This document shows positions 35,898-48,757 of a stretch of DNA of 64,000 nt, in pieces. The position numbers and the translations under genes are program-made. Every line of letters starts with the position of its first letter. Positions within the stretch are counted from its first letter, which is position 1. The stretch comes from Leptospira stimsonii (GTDB lineage: Bacteria; Spirochaetota; Leptospiria; Leptospirales; Leptospiraceae): contig NZ_QHCT01000002.1 in NCBI RefSeq assembly GCF_003545885.1, forward strand, positions 62,001-126,000. The letters run 5' to 3'. A model generated the notes under the pieces. That model had not been told where the DNA came from. It ran no database searches and saw only the letters and a program-made list of their open reading frames with translations.

Positions 35898-35923
35898 CGG
35901 ACGCCGAAAATTTTCAGCGTCCG
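35898..35923. terminator. hairpin between convergent cheB and carboxylase gene
   Basis: CGGACGC (35898-35904) and GCGTCCG (35917-35923) with an inner palindrome GAAAATTTTC; together a near-continuous stem. The T-run on the plus side is poor (CGTTCTCGATTTT), so it may serve both convergent units with modest strength. Confidence 0.5.
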
Positions 35924-35939
35924 CGTTCTCGATTTTAAT

Positions 35940-38684
35940 TCAGATTAAACTCAAGGTGATTTTTTTCTTTCTCTCCGCAATCTCCTGATCGGTTTCGATA
36001 TGAATCACTTCGTCCGGAACAATTTTGAAGATCGTCTGACCTTTCGAAATAATCTTTCCATCGCTGTCGTTTAACAAAATCTCTTTTACGGTTCCGCTAA
36101 ACGGAGCGGAAATCTTATTAAACATTTTCATTACTTCTACGATAAAGAGCGGTTGTCCAGCCTTGAAATGGTCTCCGACTTGAATCATCGGCGGTAGATC
36201 CGGAGCCTCCTTCGAGTAGAACATACCACCCATAGGCGCAACGATCTCGTCGGAACTTGCTTTTGGAGGAGGAGCTAAAAATTTAATAAACGCATCTCTG
36301 GTTTCGGATTTCTTAAATTCTTCCGGAAGAATGGCTTCCAGTTTTTCATCCACTCCCAGGTTATAAAAACCGGAATTCAAACCTGCGGACGGAAGAAGTT
36401 TGATCAACTCGAGTCCGATTTGAAATCCATTGTGCGATTGAATCACTTGCGGTAATATCGAAGCGTCCACTCCTTTCAAAGCTTTTCCGCCATTGAGGCT
36501 CGTAACGAGTTCAATCGAGTCTGCGGCAATCCCAGTTTTTTTAGACAATTCCTGATAAAAGGAAATCGCTTTTTGTAGGATTTCGTTGTCATGATCCCAG
36601 ATTTGCTCGGATGGGGGCTGAGTTTCATCCGCTTCCATGTTCAGATAGTGATAGAGGTCTGCGAGAATGAAAATCGGATTTCTCAGCCATTCGATCTTGT
36701 TATTTGCGATTTTCCATGAATGGTTTAAATGAAACCCGATAAATCCGGCCACTAAGTGAGCGTCTTTCGAAATCGCTTCGATCGGTCTAGTGATCAAAGT
36801 GAGCTTACGGCTCAGAACCTTTTTCGCGTCCGCCGGCGCATCGGAGATTGTTTTCTTCCAAGCGATCTCTAAGTCCACGTCCTTCATCAATCTTTCCAAT
36901 GCACCCACGCCTGCGAGATAGGAAATCATAAACGCAGTCGAAGGTTTAAACATTGCATCCTTTCCGAGGATCCAGTTGATCAAACCGTAGTGAACCAGAA
37001 GATTTGTCTGAAGATCGTGTCCTCTGAGCTCTGTTCTTCTTAAAATATTCCCCAGGCGTTTTAAATTGTCTTCACGAGTTTCTCCGTGTGTGATCAAAAG
37101 AGCGATGTTCGAATCATAAGCTCCCGCAACTTTATAATGTACGAATAGACCCATATCCGGATTTCGGATGCTGATCCCTTGGTCGTCGCGAATTTCTTCC
37201 GGCAGAGGTTTGGACCAACCCATAATCACTCCACCCGCGTGCGGTTGGATCGCTTTGTTGGTGGCGTTAATACGAACCTCGGCTCCGGATGGATATCGCA
37301 AAATCCTTTCCGGTTTCTGCAGTCTCTTTCCGTGTAAGGAAAGGAGAGCCATCGCTTCGATCAGACTGTCTACGATAAAAAATTCGTTCGGATTCTCCGG
37401 ATTTTTAAACTTCAAAGAATAGACCATCTCGGTCACTCTGTGTTCCACTTGAATCCGAGTGTTTACTTCCATGAAGAAGTGATTGGTCCCGTCCACGATG
37501 GATTCGAATGTGGAAACACTATTGAGTTTCACCGCGGCCCCGAATCGTTCGGACTGTTCTTCCATTTCGCGAAGGACCTTTAGGTCTCCTTTTAACACTT
37601 CCGCTTTTTTCGGATTGGTGGAAGCACACGAAGCAATTTCCTTCTCGAGCAATTCTTGCGTGAGGGAAATTTCGAGGAGTTTTTGTTCGTGCATCTGCAC
37701 GGAACAATCTCTTCCACCGAGAGCGAGACACCATTCTCCGTTTCCGATCAACTGGATTTCGTTGTGTCTCGTGTTTTCGATGTTTAATTCTATGAGGAAG
37801 TTTTTATTCGTTCCGGGTGCGGTCACTTTCGATTCGGAAAGAATTTCTTGAACTGCACCTTTCACTTCTTCGATCTTGGAAACGACCCTTTGTCCTTTTC
37901 CGCCCCCACCGCCGATATATTTAAAACGAATTCGATTTTTGGAATATTTTTCCCAAATCTTCTTACATTCTTTTTCGGCTTCGACTTGAAGATCGGCGAT
38001 ACTTACGAGTTCTATAATTTTAGAATATCCTAAATCCAATAGATTCTCTGCGTTCGCGTCGAGAGGAAGGGAAGAATCAAAAGTAAAATCGATTCCTTTG
38101 TCCTTTGCGATTTTTTCAAGAGATTTCGCATCCGGAGCTTTCGCAAGTAGAGCGAGCGAAGAAATGTTATCCACACCCGGTGTTACCGATACATCCAATT
38201 TTCTTGCGATTTTTTTCGCCGCGTCTTTGGAACCTGCTTGGTCGGCTACGTAGGAAGCAGGACCCATAAAAACGAGACCGCTTTTTTCGATCGCGGAAAT
38301 AAACTCGGAATCCTCCGCCATAAATCCGTAACCCGCAAAGATATGAGTGTATTTGTTATCCTTTGCGATGGAAATGATCTGCTGGATTCTTTCCAGTTTT
38401 TCCGCATTCCCGGCGCCCATATAATCGGGAACCCTGTGGATGTTATGGGGAAAACGAAAACCTCTGAGTTCCGGAGCAAGAGCCATCGGATAGACGACGG
38501 AATCTTTTTCCGAAAGAAGAATCCCGTATTCTCTGATTCCGATCGAATCAAAGATTTCCATTGCTTCTTTTCGAACCGGCCCTCTACAAACGATCAAACA
38601 CTTGATCGATTCCAATGAGAAGGAACGGATCCAAGGCGAATTGGACTGATGAAATTGAATGCGATTGTTTTGAAAGTCGATCAT
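35940..38684 (-). CDS. acyl-CoA carboxylase biotin carboxylase plus biotin carrier
   Basis: Biotin carboxylase and biotin carrier in one 914-aa protein, partner of the carboxyltransferase just upstream. The ATP-grasp part contains the glycine-rich loop YIGGGGGKGQRVV, EIQLIGNGEWCLALGGRDCSVQMHEQKL and MEVNTRIQVEHRVTEM. It differs from ordinary biotin carboxylases by an insert of about 60 residues at 175-240 (KAPDAKSLEKIAK...) and a long region of about 300 aa after the core. The C-terminus is a biotinyl domain with EVMKM, biotinylated Lys at about 853. Acceptor acyl-CoA cannot be read from the sequence; the closest relatives I recall are annotated as acetyl- or propionyl-CoA carboxylases. Confidence 0.87.
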   Translation of the reverse strand: MIDFQNNRIQFHQSNSPWIRSFSLESIKCLIVCRGPVRKEAMEIFDSIGIREYGILLSEKDSVVYPMALAPELRGFRFPHNIHRVPDYMGAGNAEKLERIQQIISIAKDNKYTHIFAGYGFMAEDSEFISAIEKSGLVFMGPASYVADQAGSKDAAKKIARKLDVSVTPGVDNISSLALLAKAPDAKSLEKIAKDKGIDFTFDSSLPLDANAENLLDLGYSKIIELVSIADLQVEAEKECKKIWEKYSKNRIRFKYIGGGGGKGQRVVSKIEEVKGAVQEILSESKVTAPGTNKNFLIELNIENTRHNEIQLIGNGEWCLALGGRDCSVQMHEQKLLEISLTQELLEKEIASCASTNPKKAEVLKGDLKVLREMEEQSERFGAAVKLNSVSTFESIVDGTNHFFMEVNTRIQVEHRVTEMVYSLKFKNPENPNEFFIVDSLIEAMALLSLHGKRLQKPERILRYPSGAEVRINATNKAIQPHAGGVIMGWSKPLPEEIRDDQGISIRNPDMGLFVHYKVAGAYDSNIALLITHGETREDNLKRLGNILRRTELRGHDLQTNLLVHYGLINWILGKDAMFKPSTAFMISYLAGVGALERLMKDVDLEIAWKKTISDAPADAKKVLSRKLTLITRPIEAISKDAHLVAGFIGFHLNHSWKIANNKIEWLRNPIFILADLYHYLNMEADETQPPSEQIWDHDNEILQKAISFYQELSKKTGIAADSIELVTSLNGGKALKGVDASILPQVIQSHNGFQIGLELIKLLPSAGLNSGFYNLGVDEKLEAILPEEFKKSETRDAFIKFLAPPPKASSDEIVAPMGGMFYSKEAPDLPPMIQVGDHFKAGQPLFIVEVMKMFNKISAPFSGTVKEILLNDSDGKIISKGQTIFKIVPDEVIHIETDQEIAERKKKITLSLI

Positions 38685-38687
38685 GTC

Positions 38688-40342
<1,655 letters not shown>

Positions 40343-40433
40343 ACGGGAACCTTTAAATGGAATGAAATATATCCAGTTTTTAAGAAAAGGATTCTCGGGA
40401 AAGTTAAATTCGACGAAGAGTCGAAGATCGTCG

Positions 40434-40763
40434 CTATTTTATAGCGGACTCGAGGGTTTCAAAAATGCTGAACATCGAATTCATATCGATGATATCAAAA
40501 ACCTTTTTGACCGCGGGTTTGATTCCGGCGAGGCGAAGTTCGACGTCTCTTTCTTTGCATTCTCTGAGAGCGGCGACAATGATACGAAGACCGGCGGAAG
40601 AAATGAATTCGACTGAGGAAAGATCTAAAATGAGAACGGGAGAATTCCCCGTCTTGATCTGATCCATGAACACCGATTCAATTTTATGAGTGTTGTGAAC
40701 GTCTAAGTTCCCGATCAGGTGGATAATTTTAGAATGATTTCTTATTTCAGATGTGATTTCCAT
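40434..40763 (-). CDS. STAS-domain anti-sigma factor antagonist
   Basis: 109 aa, single STAS domain of SpoIIAA/RsbV type: [37 protein letters not shown] with the phosphorylatable Ser in ISSAG, and [20 protein letters not shown]. Its gene overlaps the 3 end of the GAF-PP2C-HATPase gene by 17 bp on the same strand. In partner-switching modules, the PP2C removes the phosphate from the STAS Ser and the HATPase domain puts it on, so this protein is the likely substrate of its neighbour (inference). Confidence 0.92.
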   Translation of the reverse strand: MEITSEIRNHSKIIHLIGNLDVHNTHKIESVFMDQIKTGNSPVLILDLSSVEFISSAGLRIIVAALRECKERDVELRLAGIKPAVKKVFDIIDMNSMFSIFETLESAIK

Positions 40764-43563
40764 TCGAAGCCTTATGTTGAAAATTCTTCTTGAGAACTAA
40801 AACGTTTTTTCCGCCTTCGCTTGAATAATCGACGGAATCCATGAGCTTTTCGATCAGATAGACGCCGAATCCACCTTTTCTTTTGCCGCTCAGATTGTCC
40901 TCGATTGAAGGCTCTTGGACTTCTCTTCTCTGAAAGACTTTCCCGGAATCAATTAATACAATGGTAATCCAGTCCCCTGTAAAGCGTATTTTACATTCGA
41001 ACTTTGGATTTTTCAAAGTGGTATTTTCATAACCGTGCATCACGATGTTCGTTCCGGCTTCATCGCAAGCGAGAAGAATATCGTCTCTCAGAGCTTCGTC
41101 AAGATCGCGAACTTTAATCGTTTCGTAGACGAATTCCCGAAACAGAGGAATCGCGGAAGTGCTCGCTTCAAATTCTCTGGAGAATTGATAGTCGTCGTTG
41201 AACTTTAAGATCATCACCGTGAAGTCGTCATAGAGCTCCGGTGTTCCCGAGAATTCTCGAACGAGACGAAAGAGTTCTTCGATGATCTGCGCGGAAGGAA
41301 GATGTTTTCTTGCGATGATTTCTTCGATCATTCTTTCTAATCCGAATTCTTCGTCCTTCGCATTCTTCTCTTCGATCGCTCCGTCCGTATAAAGAATCAC
41401 CATATCCCCCGGTTCCACGGTCAGACTTCCTCCCTTATAACTCGCGGAAGTGATCACACCGAGTGGAGGTCCAGAACCTTTGATCAATTCCCAGGTTCCG
41501 TCTTTGTGAATCAGGATTTGATCGTTGTGTCCGGCGGACGCATAATCTAACGTAAAGATCGCGGGGTTGTAGTGAATGAAGAAAGTCGTCACAAACATTC
41601 CGTTGTGAGAATCTTCGTAGATGAGTGCGTTTCCTTGTTTTAAAATCTCTTCCGGATTGAGATCGTGATTTCGGGCTAAGGTTCGAATGATGGACGAACT
41701 CATCGCCATAAAAATTGCGGCGGGAAGACTTTTTCCGGAAACGTCCGAAACGAGGAAGGAATACTGTCCGTCCTGGTATTGATAGTAATCGTAAAAATCT
41801 CCCGAAACTTCTTTTGCAGGAACCGATTTTACACCGAGATCGAAGTTGGAATTAAAGCTCTTCGGCTCCGGAAGAATGTTTTTTTGAATCTCTCTCGTGA
41901 TTTCAATCTCTCGTTCCAAAGATCGTTGCAACGCCTTTCTCGAAATCATTTCATTCTGAAGTTTGAGAGTTTCGTGACCCCTCGCGATGAGCGATGCGAA
42001 CGTCTGCAAAAGTCTCAGGTGAGAATGATTGTAGGAAAGTTTGTCCACCCGATCCGACACCGTGATTGCACCGAAGGCGCTTCTTCCTTGGTGGGTCAGA
42101 GGTAGAACGATATAAGAACCTTTGAGATATTCCAAATCGAGTTCGTGATCGAATGCAAAATTTTGAATATCCTCTTTGACGGTGGTTTTTTCCTCTTCGA
42201 TGGAACGATGGATAAAACTTCCCTGATAGCTCGTTGTCCGAAAGATCTCGACGGTTTTTTCGGAAGTATAAGAAATCGAAGTAAGAATTCCCATCTTACG
42301 ATTGATGAGAAAAATTCCCGTTTTACCGGCGTCCATTTCTCCGTGAATCACCGGAATGGATTGTTTCATCAGATCCGCTTGGTTTTTCGCGGAAGAAACC
42401 ACTTGGGAAAGTTCGAAGAGACTTTCCAATTCGGAGACTTTTTTCCGAAGATCCTTGTTGGCGGCCTCCAGATTTTGAAGAAGACCGGTCTTCTGTATTG
42501 CGAGAGCGGAAGTTCCGGAGAAACTTAAGAATAACTCCATGTCTTCTTCGGTAAAAAAACTACGATCGATCGTATTGATCGCTTCGATGACTCCAATAAC
42601 CTGGCCTTCCACTAAAAGTGGAGCCGCCATGATATTTCTCGTAACAAAATGAGAGACCTTGTCCACTTCCCGATAAACACGGGGATCGTTCATAGCGTCG
42701 TTGATGATCATCGGTTGTTTGTCTTGCACGACCATCCCCGCGACCCCCTTTCCAACCGGAACTCGAACCTTTGTGACCTCGTCCTTTTTTTCACCTAAGA
42801 CCGTATGGAAGTAGAGGTATTCTCTGGAATCGTCCAAAAGGAGAACGCTACAAGCCTCCGTTCGAAAAACCGATTTGGACGAAAGCATAATCGCTTCCAA
42901 AAGTTGCGAAAGATCTAAAGACTTGTTGATCAGCCCGGAAACTCGAATGATCTCAGTTAAAAGGAAATCGAACCGATCCGTTTGTTTTCGGATTTGAACC
43001 GACTCCAGCGCGACTCGGGAAGTTGTCATCAAAGAAAGAACTACGAGAGAAGATTCTCCGGAGACGAAGGATTCTTCCAAAAGATCGGAGATGATTCGAG
43101 TTGTCGCTCTTAGGTGTTCAAAGTCCGATTCTCTGAATTCACCACCTTCTTCATCTGGTCTTCCGAGAAAGATCGTTCCGAATATTTTTTTCTGATTTTC
43201 GGAAGAAGAAACTCCCAATTCTCCGACGTGAAGCACACAACAAACCGCGTTGTATTCTAAAGGAGGAATCAGTTTGCTCGGGCTTTTTCCTTTTTTGAGA
43301 TTGATGTCCTGTCCGGTTTTGAGACAAAAATTCGAAACGAGTTTCGCTTCTTCGATCGCATTGGGAGGCGGATTTCCGAGGATCGAACGCGGTGTCCCGT
43401 CTTCTAAACGAAAATTGAATATGCCGAATTTTGCGGATGTGAGTTGAATGATTTCCGTGAGAAGAGATTCAAAAACAATCGTCAAACCTGGATTGTCTTC
43501 CAGGTAGAGTTTTCCATCAGAAGTTTGTCTGAGGAGAGAATCTTGTTTTTTACTCGAGATCAA
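40747..43563 (-). CDS. GAF-PP2C (SpoIIE) phosphatase fused to HATPase kinase-like domain
   Basis: 938 aa, no membrane segment. About 25-165: divergent GAF-like; about 200-360: GAF ([35 protein letters not shown]); about 385-545: third GAF; coiled coil; about 575-775: PP2C/SpoIIE with [50 protein letters not shown] (metal aspartates present); about 800-930: HATPase of RsbW type with [14 protein letters not shown], and [12 protein letters not shown]. So phosphatase and anti-sigma-like kinase sit in one chain. Lies 9 bp after the coiled-coil gene and overlaps the STAS gene. Which sigma factor, if any, is controlled is not shown. Confidence 0.88.
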   Translation of the reverse strand: MISSKKQDSLLRQTSDGKLYLEDNPGLTIVFESLLTEIIQLTSAKFGIFNFRLEDGTPRSILGNPPPNAIEEAKLVSNFCLKTGQDINLKKGKSPSKLIPPLEYNAVCCVLHVGELGVSSSENQKKIFGTIFLGRPDEEGGEFRESDFEHLRATTRIISDLLEESFVSGESSLVVLSLMTTSRVALESVQIRKQTDRFDFLLTEIIRVSGLINKSLDLSQLLEAIMLSSKSVFRTEACSVLLLDDSREYLYFHTVLGEKKDEVTKVRVPVGKGVAGMVVQDKQPMIINDAMNDPRVYREVDKVSHFVTRNIMAAPLLVEGQVIGVIEAINTIDRSFFTEEDMELFLSFSGTSALAIQKTGLLQNLEAANKDLRKKVSELESLFELSQVVSSAKNQADLMKQSIPVIHGEMDAGKTGIFLINRKMGILTSISYTSEKTVEIFRTTSYQGSFIHRSIEEEKTTVKEDIQNFAFDHELDLEYLKGSYIVLPLTHQGRSAFGAITVSDRVDKLSYNHSHLRLLQTFASLIARGHETLKLQNEMISRKALQRSLEREIEITREIQKNILPEPKSFNSNFDLGVKSVPAKEVSGDFYDYYQYQDGQYSFLVSDVSGKSLPAAIFMAMSSSIIRTLARNHDLNPEEILKQGNALIYEDSHNGMFVTTFFIHYNPAIFTLDYASAGHNDQILIHKDGTWELIKGSGPPLGVITSASYKGGSLTVEPGDMVILYTDGAIEEKNAKDEEFGLERMIEEIIARKHLPSAQIIEELFRLVREFSGTPELYDDFTVMILKFNDDYQFSREFEASTSAIPLFREFVYETIKVRDLDEALRDDILLACDEAGTNIVMHGYENTTLKNPKFECKIRFTGDWITIVLIDSGKVFQRREVQEPSIEDNLSGKRKGGFGVYLIEKLMDSVDYSSEGGKNVLVLKKNFQHKASNGNHI

Positions 43564-43572
43564 AGCAGAGGT

Positions 43573-43881
43573 TCAGCCGGCCTGAAACTTTAAGGATTCT
43601 TCTCTTAGTTTCTTATTTGCGTTTTCCAATTCTCGAATGCGAGTCAGAGCTCCCATCAATTCTTCACGAGAAAGATTGGTAACTACGTTAGTCGCATCGA
43701 ACGCTTCTTTTGCATCCTTGAGTTCGGATCCGGAATATTGAATGATTCCTTCGTACATACGAATGATTTCGTCGGCGTTTTCCAGTTCCTGCTCGTTGAG
43801 ACGAAGAACCTTCTCATAACCTTTGATGATATCGTTTTGAATCTTTAATTTTTTCTGTAAATCCTCGATAGATTCACTCAT
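43573..43881 (-). CDS. conserved coiled-coil protein
   Basis: 102 aa, Glu/Leu-rich with heptads over most of the length (EDLQKKLKIQNDIIKGYEKVLRLNEQEL; LTRIRELENANKKLREESL). No known catalytic motif. First gene of the PP2C/STAS cluster, 9 bp upstream of the PP2C gene, which suggests it modulates that signalling pair (inference). Function unknown. ATG 43881, AGGAGTGTAAGG upstream gives a good ribosome site. Confidence 0.78.
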   Translation of the reverse strand: MSESIEDLQKKLKIQNDIIKGYEKVLRLNEQELENADEIIRMYEGIIQYSGSELKDAKEAFDATNVVTNLSREELMGALTRIRELENANKKLREESLKFQAG

Positions 43882-43934
43882 CCTTACACTCCTGTATTTG
43901 TATTGACTTCAAGGAATTTGGTAAAAACCTGATT

Positions 43935-44012
<78 letters not shown>

Positions 44013-44128
44013 ATTACGACTTCCGCCACTTGAGTTTTTAAACTTTCTAACCTCTGTCAAACTCTTTTACAACTTCTTTCCCGGCTCGAAAATACGGTTC
44101 GAAAACCCCATTCTTGGATCAGGTTAAA

Positions 44129-44140
44129 ACAAACGTTTGT
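44129..44140. promoter_or_regulatory. 12-bp perfect palindrome, possible operator
   Basis: ACAAACGTTTGT, in the 217-bp gap between tRNA-Ala and the hydrolase-def-RND genes, about 90 bp before the first start. Palindromes of this type are common TetR-family operators in front of RND pumps, but no TetR gene is in the window. The rest of the gap shows no gene. Confidence 0.35.
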
Positions 44141-44229
44141 AAAAACTGAAGCGCATACGCTTTGGTCCGTTCGCTTTCTTCCTTTTTTTATGGCTATTTT
44201 TTTTAGGAAAAAGAAAGCTCGATAAACCG

Positions 44230-44961
44230 ATGGAATGGCTTTTCCACCCGTATATGACAAATAGAATCTCCGTTCAAAGAATGGGTTCTTCCACCGAAGT
44301 TCCCCTTTTTATTCTTCCTGAATTCGATTATCCGGGCAGAAGGATTCAAATCGAATCCTTTGCTCCCGACGTTTCACTTCGTGTTTTCGAGGCCCGTTTT
44401 CATTCATTTCAGACTCAGTTTCCGAAATACGAGGAATGGATCGAATCGGTTTCCGAGGAAATTCGAAATACCAAAGGAAAGATAAAACTTTTGGGGGAAG
44501 GAAGTTTTTCCGGAATGGTTTTGGAATTGATCAAGAAATTTCCGGATCGAATCGAGGCCGCGTGTATCGTCAACCCTCCGATCGCAAAAAATCGAGATCC
44601 ATTTTTCTGGTTCCCCAAAAATGGAGAATGGATTTTAGAAAGATTTCCGTGGAACCCCTGGTTCCTTTTTTCCGAAGAATTGCACGCATTGTATGAAGCG
44701 CTGGAGAAAAGTTTTCGAATCGGCCTGAAGGAATCGAACTTGTTACCGACGTTACTGTTCACGGGAATTCCGGGAACGATTACGGAGCAAATGAAAGCTT
44801 CCGGAATTCTTCTTCAACCCTTTCGAGTGTATAGAATCGAATCCGCCGATCGAAATTCGATTTCGGTTTTATTAAAGGAACTTGTCGTGAAAATTCTTGC
44901 GGAGATACCGATTTCTTCTGTCCAAAAAAAGTCGAACTTTAAGATAGAACCTGGTTTTTAA
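44230..44961 (+). CDS. alpha/beta-hydrolase-like protein upstream of def
   Basis: 243 aa, no family firmly recognised. A GEGSFSG segment (at about residue 95) followed by [22 protein letters not shown] matches the nucleophile elbow (GxSxG) and following helix of alpha/beta hydrolases. The His of a catalytic triad cannot be identified in the C-terminal third, so the enzyme may be inactive or the assignment wrong. No signal peptide. It is 1 bp before def, so the two are co-translated; a role in protein maturation is speculation. Confidence 0.6.
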   Translation: MEWLFHPYMTNRISVQRMGSSTEVPLFILPEFDYPGRRIQIESFAPDVSLRVFEARFHSFQTQFPKYEEWIESVSEEIRNTKGKIKLLGEGSFSGMVLELIKKFPDRIEAACIVNPPIAKNRDPFFWFPKNGEWILERFPWNPWFLFSEELHALYEALEKSFRIGLKESNLLPTLLFTGIPGTITEQMKASGILLQPFRVYRIESADRNSISVLLKELVVKILAEIPISSVQKKSNFKIEPGF

Positions 44962-44962
44962 T

Positions 44963-45499
44963 ATGTCAGTAAGAAAAATTTTAAGAATGGGAGATCCCCT
45001 TCTCCGTCAAGTATCGGAACCCGTCACTGAAGACGAGATTCAAACAAAAGAATTTAAGAAACTCCTCAAAGATATGTTCGATACGATGCGTCATGCGGAA
45101 GGGGTTGGGCTCGCGGCACCCCAAATCGGAATCTTAAAACAGATCGTCGTGGTCGGTTCGGAGGATAACGAGCGTTATCCGGGAACGCCGGACGTTCCGG
45201 ATCGAGTGATTTTAAATCCGATCATTACTCCTCTTACGACAGAAAGTTCCGGTTTTTGGGAAGGTTGTCTTTCCGTTCCCGGAATGAGAGGTTATGTGGA
45301 AAGACCGAATCGAATTCGAATGCAGTGGATGGACGAAAAAGGTAAAAAACTCGACGAGACGATCGACGGTTACAAAGCGGTCGTTTATCAACACGAATGC
45401 GATCATCTTCTCGGCGTTCTCTACGTGGATCGATTGAAAGACACCAAACTTTTCGGATTCAATGATACATTGGATTCCGGCGGAAAAATTCTAGATTAG
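44963..45499 (+). CDS. def: peptide deformylase
   Basis: Removes the formyl group from nascent proteins; Fe2+/Zn2+ enzyme. 178 aa. All three motifs are present: [10 protein letters not shown] (about 50-59), EGCLSVPG (about 108-115, metal Cys) and QHECDHLLG (about 150-158, metal His and Glu). Start at ATG 44963, 1 bp after the hydrolase-like stop. The RND pump starts 21 bp later. Leptospiral PDF is a studied drug target, with the known family insertion between motifs I and II visible here ([17 protein letters not shown]). Confidence 0.97.
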   Translation: MSVRKILRMGDPLLRQVSEPVTEDEIQTKEFKKLLKDMFDTMRHAEGVGLAAPQIGILKQIVVVGSEDNERYPGTPDVPDRVILNPIITPLTTESSGFWEGCLSVPGMRGYVERPNRIRMQWMDEKGKKLDETIDGYKAVVYQHECDHLLGVLYVDRLKDTKLFGFNDTLDSGGKILD

Positions 45500-45520
45500 A
45501 AAATTATAAAATAAAGATAT

Positions 45521-48500
45521 ATGAAATCCCTTGTTGAATACTTCCTCTCTAAAAGTATATTCGTAAACCTTCTCACCTTTTTGATCATACTCATCGGCGG
45601 TTTTACCGCGGTCAAGATGAATCGGGAAGCGTTCCCCAATATCAACTTCGATATCGTAAGCGTCGTCACCGTATTCCCGGGCGCCTCTCCTTCGGAGATC
45701 GAGAAGTTGGTTACAAAACCTCTGGAGGAAGCGATTAAGGAAGTCGACGGAATCAAAGAATTCCGCTCCGCTTCGATTGAAAATCGTTCCGGAATCGTCA
45801 TCACCTTGGATCCGGACGCCAAAGATACGCAGAAGGTCGTCGATGATATCAAGTCTTCCATCGACCGAGTGGAAGATCTTCCAGAAGAAGCCGAGGATCC
45901 TCTGGTCACGGAAGTCACCACTTCCAGACAGCCGGTGATCGAAATCGATATCAGTTTGAAATCGGAAGACCCGAGCGTAGAGGCGGAAAAACGACTCAAG
46001 GCTCAGGCAAAAGTAGTGGAACAGGCGCTCGAGGATATCCCGGGTGTCGCGAGAATATCCAAAAGAGGCTGGAGAGAAACCGAGATGCAGGTGGACATCA
46101 ATCCTTCCGCGATGTTCTCCCATTATCTCACAAGTCAGGACGTGATTTCTGCATTAAAGAATCGTAATATTAATTTTCCCGGTGGAAATATCGCCGGAAA
46201 TCAAAAAGAGGTGATACTAAGAACGATCGGAGAATTCGATTCTCCGCGAGAAATTTCGGGAGTGCATATCCGATCGAACGAAATCGGAAATTCGATTCGA
46301 ATCGATAACGTCGCGACCGTCACGGAAGGCCTGAAAGAAGCCGAATATCTCGACAAAGTAAACGGAAGAAAGACCATCGCGATGACCGTTATCAAACGGG
46401 AAAAGGCCGACGCAATCTTGGTCGTAGACGAAGCGAAGAAGGTCATCGAAGAATTCAGAAAGAATTCCAATGGAGAATTCGAATACGCGTTTGTGAACGA
46501 TCTTTCCAAATACATCCGAAGACGATTGGGGGTTTTACTCTCCAACGCCGCCGGGGGGTTGATCCTTGTGACCGCTTCTCTCTTTCTATTTTTAGGATGG
46601 AGAGTGGCGCTTATGACCGCGCTCGGAATTCCGGTTTCCTTCGGCGCCACTTTCGTAATCATGAATTATCTGGGTTTGACCCTGAATCTGATTTCGATGT
46701 TCGGTTTGATCATCGTCGTCGGGATTCTGGTGGATGACGCGATCATCATCTGCGAGAACGTGTATCGATATATGGAAGAAGGAATGCCTGCTTATGAAGC
46801 GGCGCTCAAAGGAACCGCGGAAGTGATCGATCCGGTAACCGCGACCGTGACGACGACCGTTGCGGCCTTTGCTCCGATGTTGTTTATGACGGGAATTTTC
46901 GGAAAGTTCATCTATAGTATTCCATTGGTCGTGATCATCGCCCTGCTCGCTTCTCTTTCGGAGGCCTTCTTTATTCTTCCTTCCCACCTTTACGACATCA
47001 ATAAGAATCAGTTTCATTCTGGACAAATCAAGGAAGAGAGTGGATGGTTTTATAGATTAAAGGTAAATTTTTATCTTCCCCTCTTAAAGTTCGCACTCAA
47101 ACACAGACTTCAGATTTTCGTTTATCTTTTCGCGATGTTGATCGGAAGTTTCGCGTTATTCGCCGTTGCCGGGAAATTCAAACTTTTTCCAGGTTCTGTC
47201 GACGTGTTTCAAATCAAACTTACAGGACAAACCGGGCTTTCTCTTCAAGAGACCGAACGATTTGCCAATGTCCTCGAGAAGGAACTCGCAAAATTATCAA
47301 AGGAAGAAGTGGAGAATTTCGTAACCAGAGTTGGGATCATCCAAAAAGATCCCAACGATCCATTTACAAAAAGAGGAAAACACTACGGACAAATTCTCGT
47401 GTATCTCACTCCCGAAGAAAATAGAAAGAGAAACACGGATGAGATTATCTCTGAAGTCAGAGAAAAGACGATCTGGCTTCTCAATCAAAAATCGATTCAG
47501 ATTTTGGAAGAGACACGGAAGAAAGAAGCCGAAAAGAAAAAATTAGAATATAAACCGTTCGATCTAAATTCTTTTCCTGCGGAATTGGCGAGATTCAAGG
47601 GACAATTACTCGCACTAGACTTCGAAAAAATTTCCGGGGGTCCTCCCGTCGGAAAACCGGTTGCAATTGAAATTCGAGGAGACGACTACGAAACCTTGAT
47701 TCGAATCGGAGAAGAATATAAGGGAGTGATGGCGAAGGTTCCGGGTGTGACCGATATCGGAGACGATTTCAATGAAGGAAAGGACGAAGTAAGAATCAAG
47801 GTCAGCGAATCCCTTGCCTCGACAGCGGGTGTTTCCGTATTCAAAGTCGCCCAGGCGATCAACACTGCGTTTCAAGGAACGGTCGCAACGAAGATCAAAC
47901 GCGCCGATGAAGAAGTGGAAGTGAAGGTTCGTTTTCCGGAAGAAGTTAGAAAGTCGATAGGATCTCTGAACAATATCTTTGTGAGCAATCAAATCGGAAA
48001 GCTGATTCCCGTTTCAAAGCTCATCACATACGTAAGAGAACCGGGTTTTGCCAACATCAATCACTTGGACGGGAAACGCCTTCTGACCGTGACGGCAAAC
48101 TTGGACGAATCCAAGACCGATACGAGAAGAGCCAATGCGGAAATCGCCAGACTTGCAAAAGGAATCATCGAAAAATATCCCGGTTATCGGATGCGTTTTG
48201 GAGGAGAAAACAAGGATACGGAAGAATCTCTCGCGAGCTTGGGAAGAGCCTTTCTTGTGGCGTTTATCATCATTTTTATGATCTTAGCTTCCCTCTTCCG
48301 GTCCCTGATTCAACCGGTCATTGTTGTAAGCTCGATTCCATTCTCATTGATCGGGGTCATACTTGCATTCGTCTTACACGGAGAATACTTCGGTTTTCTT
48401 GCGTTTTTAGGAATCGTAGGATTAGCAGGAGTCGTGGTAAACGATTCGATCGTCCTTGTGGATTTCGCAAATCAATTGAGAATGGAAAAACCAGGAGAGG

Positions 48501-48757
48501 ATATAGATTCGATTCTAGTGGAAACCGGTCTTTTGCGTCTGAGACCTGTTGTTTTGACAACAGTAACGACAGTATTGGGTTTATTACCGACCGCGTATGG
48601 AATCGGAGGACGGGACCCATTCTTAGTTCCAATGGCTTTGGCTTTCGGTTGGGGATTGGCTTTTTCTTCCTTTCTTACCTTGGTCGCAGTTCCCGTTTTG
48701 TATAAAACCGTTTACAACGCACAACAAAGGGTCAATCGATTCTTCGGAAAAGCTTGA
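45521..48757 (+). CDS. RND-family efflux pump (AcrB-like, HAE1 group)
   Basis: 1078-aa inner-membrane transporter with 12 predicted helices: N-terminal helix ([16 protein letters not shown]), two large periplasmic loops (residues about 35-330 and 550-860) and two helix bundles. In helix 4, [28 protein letters not shown] carries the acidic pair typical of proton-driven RND pumps; the second half repeats the fold ([16 protein letters not shown]). A Lys/Glu-rich stretch near residues 645-690 is unusual. No adaptor or outer-membrane gene adjoins it, so partners are elsewhere. Substrate unknown. Cotranscription with def is possible (21-bp gap). Confidence 0.9.
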   Translation: MKSLVEYFLSKSIFVNLLTFLIILIGGFTAVKMNREAFPNINFDIVSVVTVFPGASPSEIEKLVTKPLEEAIKEVDGIKEFRSASIENRSGIVITLDPDAKDTQKVVDDIKSSIDRVEDLPEEAEDPLVTEVTTSRQPVIEIDISLKSEDPSVEAEKRLKAQAKVVEQALEDIPGVARISKRGWRETEMQVDINPSAMFSHYLTSQDVISALKNRNINFPGGNIAGNQKEVILRTIGEFDSPREISGVHIRSNEIGNSIRIDNVATVTEGLKEAEYLDKVNGRKTIAMTVIKREKADAILVVDEAKKVIEEFRKNSNGEFEYAFVNDLSKYIRRRLGVLLSNAAGGLILVTASLFLFLGWRVALMTALGIPVSFGATFVIMNYLGLTLNLISMFGLIIVVGILVDDAIIICENVYRYMEEGMPAYEAALKGTAEVIDPVTATVTTTVAAFAPMLFMTGIFGKFIYSIPLVVIIALLASLSEAFFILPSHLYDINKNQFHSGQIKEESGWFYRLKVNFYLPLLKFALKHRLQIFVYLFAMLIGSFALFAVAGKFKLFPGSVDVFQIKLTGQTGLSLQETERFANVLEKELAKLSKEEVENFVTRVGIIQKDPNDPFTKRGKHYGQILVYLTPEENRKRNTDEIISEVREKTIWLLNQKSIQILEETRKKEAEKKKLEYKPFDLNSFPAELARFKGQLLALDFEKISGGPPVGKPVAIEIRGDDYETLIRIGEEYKGVMAKVPGVTDIGDDFNEGKDEVRIKVSESLASTAGVSVFKVAQAINTAFQGTVATKIKRADEEVEVKVRFPEEVRKSIGSLNNIFVSNQIGKLIPVSKLITYVREPGFANINHLDGKRLLTVTANLDESKTDTRRANAEIARLAKGIIEKYPGYRMRFGGENKDTEESLASLGRAFLVAFIIIFMILASLFRSLIQPVIVVSSIPFSLIGVILAFVLHGEYFGFLAFLGIVGLAGVVVNDSIVLVDFANQLRMEKPGEDIDSILVETGLLRLRPVVLTTVTTVLGLLPTAYGIGGRDPFLVPMALAFGWGLAFSSFLTLVAVPVLYKTVYNAQQRVNRFFGKA

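Noticed and set aside
43903..43927. TTGACT...TAAAAA as promoter of tRNA-Ala
   Set aside because: The spacer is only 13 bp, too short for a sigma-70 promoter.
45491..46123. 210-codon antisense frame opposite the RND gene, rich in Arg, Asp, Phe
   Set aside because: Shadow of the RND pump reading frame; no start signal or family.
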